A stretch of DNA of 40,183 nt from positions 1 through 40,183 of the forward strand of contig CALUKF010000024.1 in NCBI GenBank assembly GCA_944321145.1. Reading direction: 5' to 3'. The notes beneath the pieces are model-generated. The model searched no databases. It was not told the origin of the DNA and saw nothing but the letters and a program-made list of their open reading frames with translations. A program made the translations under genes and the position numbers. Within the stretch, counting starts at the first letter, position 1. Each line of letters starts with the position of its first letter. The DNA comes from an uncultured Odoribacter sp. Lineage in GTDB: Bacteria > Bacteroidota > Bacteroidia > Bacteroidales > Marinifilaceae. Below are positions 33,488-40,183 of this stretch, piece by piece.

Positions 33488-35128
33488 ATGAAAAAAATTT
33501 ATTTGCTCGCATGGTTTTGCTTCGGGATTTTGGGGGCGTTGAAAGCTGCCGACACGGTGTGGGTGCGGGAGACGCAAGTCCCGGTTTTGCTTGAGCGCGA
33601 GGATAATGTGTTGTTTTATCTCCGAATGGATGTAGACGATGCCTGCACGTTGAACGGGATGAGGCTGAAGGTGGAAGCTCCTGCCGGGACTGTCCGTTCG
33701 CTGAAATTGTATTATGCCGGAATGCACCGTTTGTCTGCCAAGGGCAATCGGGCGATGGCGCCGTATGCTTACCTCTCGGCTTATAAGGCAGGAGAGACGC
33801 GGGCTGCATTGTCCGGTTATTCGGTGCTGAAAGCACGGGCGGAGGTTTTGCAGCCGGACGTTTTCTTTGACATTGACCAGCCGTTGGCGGAAGGCACGCA
33901 TTTCTTTTGGGTCAGTTTGCAAATGGAACCGGATGCGCCTTTGGCTACCGGGGTGAGGGCGCAATTGGAGGAAGTGGAGGCAGACGGAGCGGCAGTTTGC
34001 TTGAAATATTTGTCCCCGCAGGGGGAGATTGTCCATCGGATGGGGGTGGGCGTGCGCCATGCCGGTGACGATGGGGCTGCCGCTTTCCGCATACCCGGTT
34101 TGGTGACTACTTGCAAGGGGACGCTTTTGGGGGTGTATGACATCCGTTATAACAGCAGTGCGGATTTGCAAGAGCGGATTGACATCGGTTTGAGCCGCAG
34201 CACGGATGGGGGACAGACGTGGGAGAAGATGCGTGTGCCCCTGTCGTTCGGAGAATATGGCGGTTTGCCGGCGGCGCAGAATGGAGTGGGAGACCCTGCT
34301 ATTTTGGTGGACGAGGTGACCGGGACGGTTTGGATTATTGCCGCTTGGACACATGGCATTGGAGGGCAAAGGGCTTGGAATCATTCCGGGCAAGGGATGA
34401 AGGTAGGGGAAACCGCCCAGTTGGTGTTGGCAAAAAGCGAGGACGACGGCAGGACATGGTCGGAGCCGATGAATATTACGGAACAAGTGAAAGACCCGTC
34501 GTGGTTTTTCCTTTTACAAGGACCGGGGCGTGGCATTACGATGGAAGACGGCACATTGGTGTTTGCTGCCCAGTATATCGGGGCAGACCGTATTCCCTGT
34601 GCCTGCATCTTGTACAGCAAGGATAGGGGAGAGACTTGGGCGTTGCATGCCTCCGCCCGTACGAATACCACGGAAGCCCAGGTGGCAGAAATCGAGCCGG
34701 GTACTCTGATGCTGAATATGCGTGACAACCGGGGCGGCAGCCGTGCGGTGGCAATTACCCGGGATTTGGGTCGGACGTGGGAGGAGCATCCCTCTTCCCG
34801 CAAGGCTTTGCGCGAACCGGTGTGTATGGCAAGCCTGTTGCATGTAAAGGCAGAGGAGAATGTGTTGGGCAGGGATATTCTCCTGTTCTCGAATCCCGAT
34901 ACGACCAAGGGACGCAATCACCTGACCATCAAAGCCAGCTTGGACGGCGGTAACACGTGGTTGCCGGAGAACCGGTTGCTGCTTGACGAAGGGGAGGGCT
35001 GGGGTTATTCCTGCCTGACGATGATAGACAGGGAAACGGTGGGCATCCTGTATGAAAGCAGCGTGGCGAACATCACCTTTCAAGCCGTCCGTTTAGAAGA
35101 AATTATTCACCAATCATTTAATCAATAA
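33488..35128 (+). CDS. Exo-alpha-sialidase, GH33
   Basis: Releases terminal sialic acid from glycoproteins and glycolipids outside the cytoplasm. The 546-residue product has a signal peptide (MKKIYLLAWFCFGILGALKA), an N-terminal beta-sandwich carbohydrate-binding region (to about 190) and a six-bladed propeller. FRIPGL (near 200) carries the first arginine of the triad. Asp-boxes are SRSTDGGQTW, SKDRGETW and SLDGGNTW. A later catalytic region includes AEIEPGTLMLNMRDNRGG. The start is taken at the second ATG, where the signal peptide begins; the first is at 33482. It is 12 bp ahead of a GH20 gene, so the two would act in series. No nanA or transporter genes follow, so the released sugar must be used through genes elsewhere or shared. 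Confidence 0.93.
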   Translation: MKKIYLLAWFCFGILGALKAADTVWVRETQVPVLLEREDNVLFYLRMDVDDACTLNGMRLKVEAPAGTVRSLKLYYAGMHRLSAKGNRAMAPYAYLSAYKAGETRAALSGYSVLKARAEVLQPDVFFDIDQPLAEGTHFFWVSLQMEPDAPLATGVRAQLEEVEADGAAVCLKYLSPQGEIVHRMGVGVRHAGDDGAAAFRIPGLVTTCKGTLLGVYDIRYNSSADLQERIDIGLSRSTDGGQTWEKMRVPLSFGEYGGLPAAQNGVGDPAILVDEVTGTVWIIAAWTHGIGGQRAWNHSGQGMKVGETAQLVLAKSEDDGRTWSEPMNITEQVKDPSWFFLLQGPGRGITMEDGTLVFAAQYIGADRIPCACILYSKDRGETWALHASARTNTTEAQVAEIEPGTLMLNMRDNRGGSRAVAITRDLGRTWEEHPSSRKALREPVCMASLLHVKAEENVLGRDILLFSNPDTTKGRNHLTIKASLDGGNTWLPENRLLLDEGEGWGYSCLTMIDRETVGILYESSVANITFQAVRLEEIIHQSFNQ

Positions 35129-35140
35129 TAAAATGTAGTT

Positions 35141-37465
35141 ATGAAAAAATGGATCATTTCAACAGGAATTGCCTGCCTCATTTGTATGGCATGGGCTTGT
35201 TCCTCAGTGCAACAGTCGGCGGACTACCGGGTAGTGCCGTTGCCGAATGAAATTGTCTCCACGATGGGAGAGCCTTTCCGTTTGGACAATCAAGTCAAAA
35301 TCCTTTATCCGGAAAACAATCCTGACATGCAGCGCAATGCTGCTTTCTTGGCTGAATACGTCAAGGAAAGCACGGGCAGAACCCTCGCTGTTGCTCCCGG
35401 AACGGAAGGCACACATGCGATTGTCCTGCAATTGGGTTTGGATGTGGAAAATCCGGAGGCTTATCGTATGGAAGTGAATGCTAATCAAGTGACCATTGCG
35501 GCCGCAAGCCCTGCAGGCGTGTTCTATGGCATCCAGACTTTGCGGAAGTCCCTGCCGGTAGGGCAGGAGGGGGAAATTGTCTTGCCGCCTGTCACGATCA
35601 ATGACGAGCCTCGCTTTGCTTATCGTGGCATGATGCTCGATGTTTGCCGGCATTATTTTTCGTTGGACTCCATCAAACGGTACATCGACATTTTGGCACT
35701 CCATAATATTAACCGCTTCCATTGGCACCTGACTGACGACCAAGGGTGGCGCATTGAAATCAAGAAATATCCCCAACTTACCGAAATCGGTTCTAAACGC
35801 AAGGAGACTGTGATTGGACGCAATTCCGGTGAATACGACGGCATTCCTTACGGCGGTTATTATACCCAGGACGAAGCCCGTGAAATTGTGGCGTATGCCC
35901 GTGACCGTTACATTACGGTAATTCCTGAATTTGAGATGCCGGGACACATGCAAGGCGTGTTGGCAGCTTTCCCTGAACTGGGATGTACCGGCGGTCCTTA
36001 CGATGTGTGGACGCAATGGGGCGTATCTGAGGACGTGATTTGCGCAGGCAATGACAAGAGTGTAGAGCTTATCAAGGACGTGCTTGCCGAATTGATTGAG
36101 ATTTTCCCGTCCGAATACATCCATGTGGGTGGTGATGAATGCCCCAAAACCCGTTGGGAGAAATGTCCTAAGTGCCAGGCAAAAATCAGGGCACTGGGCT
36201 TGAAAGACGAAAAAGGGCGTACGGCAGAGCAAAAATTGCAGAGTTATATCATCACCGAAGCCGAAAAATTCCTCAATGCCCATGGACGGCGCATTATTGG
36301 CTGGGATGAAATCCTGGAAGGAGGCGTGGAGCCGAGTGCGACGGTCATGGCATGGCGTGGTGTGGGCGAAGGCGTGAAAGCTGCCCGTTTGGACAATGAT
36401 GTAGTGATGGTGCCTACCACTTATCTCTATTTCGACTATTACCAGACCAATATTCACGACGGCGAACCTCTTGCAATCGGAGGATACGTGCCCATCGAGA
36501 AAGTATATAGTTTTGAGCCTGTTCCTGCGGAATTGACGCCTGAAGAAAGGCATCACATCCTGGGTGTGCAGGCAAATCTTTGGACGGAATACGTCACCTC
36601 TTTCCGCCACGTGGAATACATGGTGCTCCCCCGTATGGCAGCCCTTTCCGAATTGCAGTGGATGCAACCCGAACACAAAAACTACGAAGATTTCCTGCAC
36701 CGCATGGGCAAAATGTTTGACATTTACGATGTGTACGGATATAATTATGCCCGCCACCTTTTTGATGTGAAGGCAAACTTCTTGCCCGACACGGCGGCTG
36801 GCGTGTTAAAAGCCGTTCTCACGACCCTTGACGGCGCAGACATTTATTATACGCTCGATGGTTCTGTTCCCACCACGGCATCCTTGAAATATACGGAGCC
36901 GGTGGTTATTCGGGAAAATTGCACTTTCAAGGCTGCTGCCATCCGTCCTACCGGTTCCAGCCGGGTATGTACAGCCGAAGTGGTGATGAACAAGGCTTCT
37001 TTTAAGCCCGTCACTTTGATGCAGCCCCTGAAAGAACCCTATGTCTTCAACGGCGGGCTCAATCTGGTGGACGGTTTGTTTGGCGACACCAATTATAAGA
37101 CCGGGCGTTGGATTGCTTTCTACGGCAATGACATGGAAGCAGTGATAGACTTCAAGCAACCGACGGAATTTTCTTCCGTGCAAATCAACACTTGCGTGGA
37201 GAAAGGCGACTGGGTATTCGATGCCCGTGGTTTTTCGGTGGAAGTTTCAGAGGACGGCAAAAATTTCACCCAAGTGGCTTCTGAGAATTATCCCGTAGCG
37301 ACAAAGGACGACCCGAATGGCGTCCTGACCCATAAACTCACTTTTGATACTCAAACAGCCCGTTATCTTAAAGTGAAAGCCATCTCCGAACGGCGTATCC
37401 CGGACTGGCATCCCGGTAAAGGCAATCTCGCTTTCCTTTTTGTAGATGAGATTGTGGTAGAATAA
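35141..37465 (+). CDS. Beta-N-acetylhexosaminidase, GH20, lipoprotein
   Basis: Removes terminal beta-linked N-acetylglucosamine or N-acetylgalactosamine from glycans. The 774-residue product has a lipoprotein signal with Cys20 (MAWAC). It continues with a GH20 N-terminal domain (about 30-155) and a TIM barrel (about 158-520). FHWHLTDDQGWRIEIKKYP and the catalytic Asp332-Glu333 pair in HVGGDECPKTRW are present, as are WDEILEGG and VMAWRG. A chitobiase-like domain (ADIYYTLDGSVPT) and an F5/8-type C-terminal domain (about 640-774) complete it. The lipid anchor suggests display at the cell surface. It follows the sialidase by 12 bp; the pair would expose and then trim sialylated host glycans such as mucin chains. 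Confidence 0.95.
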   Translation: MKKWIISTGIACLICMAWACSSVQQSADYRVVPLPNEIVSTMGEPFRLDNQVKILYPENNPDMQRNAAFLAEYVKESTGRTLAVAPGTEGTHAIVLQLGLDVENPEAYRMEVNANQVTIAAASPAGVFYGIQTLRKSLPVGQEGEIVLPPVTINDEPRFAYRGMMLDVCRHYFSLDSIKRYIDILALHNINRFHWHLTDDQGWRIEIKKYPQLTEIGSKRKETVIGRNSGEYDGIPYGGYYTQDEAREIVAYARDRYITVIPEFEMPGHMQGVLAAFPELGCTGGPYDVWTQWGVSEDVICAGNDKSVELIKDVLAELIEIFPSEYIHVGGDECPKTRWEKCPKCQAKIRALGLKDEKGRTAEQKLQSYIITEAEKFLNAHGRRIIGWDEILEGGVEPSATVMAWRGVGEGVKAARLDNDVVMVPTTYLYFDYYQTNIHDGEPLAIGGYVPIEKVYSFEPVPAELTPEERHHILGVQANLWTEYVTSFRHVEYMVLPRMAALSELQWMQPEHKNYEDFLHRMGKMFDIYDVYGYNYARHLFDVKANFLPDTAAGVLKAVLTTLDGADIYYTLDGSVPTTASLKYTEPVVIRENCTFKAAAIRPTGSSRVCTAEVVMNKASFKPVTLMQPLKEPYVFNGGLNLVDGLFGDTNYKTGRWIAFYGNDMEAVIDFKQPTEFSSVQINTCVEKGDWVFDARGFSVEVSEDGKNFTQVASENYPVATKDDPNGVLTHKLTFDTQTARYLKVKAISERRIPDWHPGKGNLAFLFVDEIVVE

Positions 37466-37471
37466 AGAACT

Positions 37472-37501
37472 AAAAAAGAGGTCGGGAACGACCTCTTTTT
37501 T
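37472..37501. terminator. Bidirectional terminator
   Basis: AAAAAAGAGGTCG and CGACCTCTTTTTT form a 13-bp stem with a GGAA loop between the convergent GH20 and dehydrogenase genes. Both strands end in T runs. It overlaps the dehydrogenase stop by two bases. Confidence 0.93.
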
Positions 37502-38435
37502 AATTCACGACATTGGTAGGATTCCCCTCAAAGAAATGTCGGATATTGTCCAATGCTTCCTGTGCCATGGCAATGCGCGTGTCGATAGTGCCCGTGCCGA
37601 TATGCGGCGTGAGCACCACATGCTCCAAGCCGTAGAGGGTTTCTGTAATGTGCGGTTCGTCTTCAAACACGTCGAGCGCAGCTCCCGCAATCCGGTGGTG
37701 GACAAGCGCATCGGCAAGGGCAACCTCGTCAATGACAGCCCCCCGTGCCGTGTTGACCAGAATCGCAGTTGGCTTCATCAGCCCTAACTCCCGTGCGCCA
37801 ATCAGGTGGCGGGTTTCTGCTGTGAGCGGTGTATGCAGGGAAACAAAATCACTTTCCCGAAGCAAGGTGTCGAGGTCAGTCCGTTGATAACCGGGCACCT
37901 CCGTCCGCCGGTTGTGATAAATTACTTTCATCCCGAAAGCCTCCGCCTTGCCGGCTACGTTTTTCCCGATGGCGCCCATCCCGACAATGCCGAGCGTCTT
38001 GCCTTCCAGGCTGAAACCGAGGTTCTTCATCGTGCCCCACATCTTTTCCCGTTCCGTACGCAGGCGCAGGTTGCATTCCGCCACGCGCCTTGCGGCACCC
38101 AGCATCAATGCCATCGCCAGTTCGGCTGTCGGATTGTTTACAGAACGCGGAGTGTTCGTCACCGCCACGCCTTTCGTGCGGGCATACTCGGTGTCAATGT
38201 TATTGTATCCCACTCCGTAATTGCTAATCAGCCGTAGCCGTTTGCCTGCATCAATCATCTCCCGGTCCACCGGTGCATGGCTGTGGAAAATAGTCAGCAG
38301 CACATCATATTCCGGCAACAGGCGGAGAATCTCCTCCCGTTCCATCTCCTCCCCTGTGGGGAAAGTAAACTCCCATCCTTCCGGGACGGGCTCAAACGGC
38401 GCCCGTGGCAAATTATAAGTAACAAGTATTTTCAT
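37500..38435 (-). CDS. D-2-hydroxyacid dehydrogenase, NAD(P)-dependent
   Basis: Reversibly reduces 2-oxoacids to D-2-hydroxyacids in the cytoplasm; the exact substrate is not readable. The Rossmann loop is LGIVGMGAIGKNVAGKAEAF (GxGxxG). Catalytic residues are the Arg in NTARGAVIDEVAL, the Glu in DVFEDEP and the His in TPHIGTGT. Length is 311 residues from MKILVTYNLPRAP. The frame is open 37 codons further upstream, but that part overlaps tsaD and is not conserved-looking. It lies 13 bp after tsaD and is probably co-transcribed. Glyoxylate/hydroxypyruvate reductase-like enzymes are the nearest kind. Confidence 0.92.
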   Translation of the reverse strand: MKILVTYNLPRAPFEPVPEGWEFTFPTGEEMEREEILRLLPEYDVLLTIFHSHAPVDREMIDAGKRLRLISNYGVGYNNIDTEYARTKGVAVTNTPRSVNNPTAELAMALMLGAARRVAECNLRLRTEREKMWGTMKNLGFSLEGKTLGIVGMGAIGKNVAGKAEAFGMKVIYHNRRTEVPGYQRTDLDTLLRESDFVSLHTPLTAETRHLIGARELGLMKPTAILVNTARGAVIDEVALADALVHHRIAGAALDVFEDEPHITETLYGLEHVVLTPHIGTGTIDTRIAMAQEALDNIRHFFEGNPTNVVN

Positions 38436-38448
38436 ATTCCCTTTTTGA

Positions 38449-39477
38449 TTATTCAAGTGTAGTCCGGGCAAACGGTGCAGCGTCCAGCCCGATAAATTGT
38501 CCTGCAAGATATTTGTAATATCCCGTTGTCGCCACCATCCCCGCATTGTCTACCGAGAATCCCAGGCGTGGGATAAACACCTCCCATCCTGCCCGTGCTG
38601 CCTCGTCATGCACAGCCTGCTGTAAAGCGGAATTAGCCGATACCCCTCCGCCAATGGCAATCTGTCGGATTCCCGTCTGCTTCGCTGCCTTTTTCAGTTT
38701 CGACATGAGGATATCAACCACCGTTTTCTGCAACGAAGCGCACAAATCGTTCAGGTTCTCCTGTATAAAATGGGGATTTTCCTTCAGCCTGTCCCGCAAG
38801 AAATAAAGGAACGATGTCTTCAGTCCGCTGAAACTGTAATCCAAGCCCGGAATTTGCGGCTTGTTGAACGTAAAGCGGTTGGCATCTCCTTCCTTTGCCA
38901 GCCGGTCAATCACCGGACCTCCCGGATAAGGCAACCCCATTACTTTCGCGCATTTGTCAAACGCTTCTCCTGCCGCGTCATCAATCGTCTGCCCGATCAT
39001 CTCCATGTCCAGATAATCCCGCACCACAATCAATTGCGAATTTCCCCCTGACACCAGCAGCGTCAGGAATGGAAACGACGGATGGCGGTTCTCCACCCCC
39101 GGTTCCTTAATAAAGTTTGCCAAAATATGCGCTTGCAGGTGGTTCACCTCAATTAACGGTATCCGGTTTGCAATTGCAAACCCCTTGGCAAAGGAAACCC
39201 CTACCAACAGCGACCCCAACAGCCCCGGTCCCCGCGTGAAAGCGACAGCCGTCACCTCCTTCGCCTCCACTCCCGCCCGTTTGAGCGCCTCCGAGACCAC
39301 CGGGATGATATTCTGCTGGTGTGCCCGTGATGCCAATTCCGGCACGACTCCCCCATACGCCTCATGCACTTTCTGGCTGGCAATTACATTCGAAAGCACA
39401 ACCCCGCCTTGCAGCACCGCCGCCGATGTATCATCACACGATGACTCAATCCCTAAAATCGTAATCTTTCTTTCCAT
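38449..39477 (-). CDS. tsaD: tRNA N6-adenosine threonylcarbamoyltransferase
   Basis: Transfers threonylcarbamoyl to A37 of tRNAs that read ANN codons. The start ILGIESSCDDTSAAV and the metal-binding ELASRAHQQN and EVNHLQAHILANF are diagnostic. LVSGGNSQLIVV, DDAAGEAFDK and a later GGVSANSALQQ complete the ASKHA fold. Length is 342 residues, as usual. It lies upstream of the dehydrogenase gene on the minus strand and is followed on the other side by a 700-bp non-coding stretch. Confidence 0.97.
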   Translation of the reverse strand: MERKITILGIESSCDDTSAAVLQGGVVLSNVIASQKVHEAYGGVVPELASRAHQQNIIPVVSEALKRAGVEAKEVTAVAFTRGPGLLGSLLVGVSFAKGFAIANRIPLIEVNHLQAHILANFIKEPGVENRHPSFPFLTLLVSGGNSQLIVVRDYLDMEMIGQTIDDAAGEAFDKCAKVMGLPYPGGPVIDRLAKEGDANRFTFNKPQIPGLDYSFSGLKTSFLYFLRDRLKENPHFIQENLNDLCASLQKTVVDILMSKLKKAAKQTGIRQIAIGGGVSANSALQQAVHDEAARAGWEVFIPRLGFSVDNAGMVATTGYYKYLAGQFIGLDAAPFARTTLE

Positions 39478-39681
39478 ATCCTATTATATAATGGACTTCT
39501 TCAAAATCCACCGCAATATTAATGCTTTTCCGCCACATTTGAAAATAATCTGCCGGCAGCTTGTCTTCTTGCCCGTTTCTGCTTTCTTTTTCCACCTCTT
39601 TATATTTATCTCCCCCTTCCCCTTTCCCTTCTGTCCTTCCCCTCTATATAATGTATTCCTATATGCCGTTTGCTCTCGTCC

Positions 39682-39879
39682 TTCCCCTCTCTTTCCCCTC
39701 CTTTCTCCCGCTTTTCCCCTTCCCCCGGACAGCCAAGACTGTTTTTCCTCGTTTTTTGCAACGAATCACCTACTATTTTTCGACGTTAATGACTCGTAAG
39801 TGAATCGTAGATGACTCGTAGATGATAGTCGGAAGGGAGGGGGAAAGGCGCTGTACATGAGGGAGATAGGAGGGGCTTT
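39682..39879. repeat. 11-bp periodic dyad array D (18 units)
   Basis: Eighteen 11-bp units in one phase. Block 1 is pyrimidine-rich (TTCCCCTCTCT, TTCCCCTCCTT, TCTCCCGCTTT, TCCCCTTCCCC; 39682-39725). Block 2 includes CAACGAATCAC (39759-39769). Block 3 has ACTCGTAAGTG, AATCGTAGATG, ACTCGTAGATG (39792-39824). Block 4 is purine-rich (GGAGGGGGAAA, TGAGGGAGATA, GGAGGGGCTTT; 39836-39879). Blocks 1/4 and 2/3 are roughly complementary, as in arrays A and C. It lies in the gap beyond tsaD, before the stable-RNA-type promoter. The rest of 39478-40183 shows no gene. Confidence 0.65.
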
Positions 39880-39992
39880 AAATGCCGGGCTGTTTTTCTT
39901 GACTTGGGCAGGCATTTAGTCAATGCATTTTCATTGATACCCAGCACTTTGTAAAATATTTTACGTTTTTGGGCAAAAAAGTGTCCAAAATA

Positions 39993-40025
39993 TTTGGAAT
40001 TGGTGGGAAGAATGCGCTATCTTTG
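39993..40025 (+). promoter_or_regulatory. Strong promoter, probably for a stable-RNA operon beyond the window
   Basis: TTTG (39993-39996) and a perfect TATCTTTG (40018-40025) are followed by CACCCGC, a start often seen ahead of rRNA or tRNA operons in Bacteroidales. The last 30 bases (AAAAAAGTTTG, AAAAAATATG) are A-tract rich and look like the upstream element of a second promoter just past the edge. The gene itself is outside the window. Confidence 0.6.
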
Positions 40026-40183
40026 CACCCGCTTTCGGAAGGGGGCACCCCGGCGGGGAAGGATGGAGGAGAAGGGGCGAGCAGGGAAGGAAGGAGAGGG
40101 GAGAGAGGCAGGGCAGGAGAGGGAACGGGGAATCAGCCTGTCTTTCAGCAGTTCAGAAAAAAGTTTGAAAAAATATGCGGAAA

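Noticed and set aside
39185-39799. A 204-codon plus-strand frame from tsaD into the non-coding end
   Set aside because: The first half is antisense to tsaD and the second half is low-complexity Pro/Phe/Ser coded by the pyrimidine block of array D.
40026-40183. The start of a 16S rRNA gene at the right edge
   Set aside because: No 16S sequence is visible; only promoter-like and A-tract sequence reaches the edge.

Overview
The window looks like chromosomal DNA of a member of the Bacteroidales (phylum Bacteroidota). Three things point there: promoter boxes of the Bacteroidota type (TAnnTTTG, sometimes with TTTG 19 bp upstream) in front of several genes; families typical of the order (DUF6266-like proteins, WG-repeat lipoproteins, AAA-ATPase/PD-(D/E)XK proteins, a lysyl-tRNA synthetase with a C-terminal extension, a very large macroglobulin-like protein); and near absence of strong Shine-Dalgarno sites. 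Genus cannot be fixed from the sequence alone.

Layout. 1-12.1 kb is a mostly minus-strand housekeeping block: a 1880-residue alpha-2-macroglobulin-like protein without a thioester, histidine ammonia-lyase (hutH), hisS, RNase Y (rny), a probable 6S RNA, zapA and a small coiled-coil partner. 12.2-15.1 kb is plus strand: an M23 peptidase, a TPR protein and a Rossmann-type (SLOG/DprA-like) protein. 15.1-20.2 kb is minus strand: recR, recJ and a transglutaminase-core lipoprotein. 20.2-27.4 kb is an accessory region: a truncated Fic-family gene, two DUF6266-like genes with matching promoter/operator units, a structured intergenic element, a DUF2971 gene, two tandem WG-repeat lipoproteins with the debris of a second DUF2971 copy between them, and a frameshifted RelE/ParE-type toxin with its antitoxin. 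27.5-29.1 kb is an AAA-ATPase/PD-(D/E)XK protein. 29.5-37.5 kb is a tightly spaced plus-strand run: lysS, gpsA, an acetyltransferase-like gene, a GH33 sialidase and a GH20 beta-hexosaminidase; the last two would together trim sialylated host glycans. 37.5-39.5 kb is minus strand: a D-2-hydroxyacid dehydrogenase and tsaD. The last 700 bp are non-coding and end in a strong promoter that probably drives a stable-RNA operon just beyond the window.

The most unusual signal is a class of intergenic arrays at four loci (6040-6215, 14121-14296, 29185-29360, 39682-39879). Each is a run of 16-18 back-to-back 11-bp units. The units resemble one another within a locus but not between loci. Three of the four arrays show clear dyad symmetry built from complementary blocks; the one at 14 kb has a single symmetric core instead. 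Eleven bp is not a coding period. It is close to one turn of duplex DNA and equals one turn of A-form RNA. I do not recognise a named repeat family with these properties.
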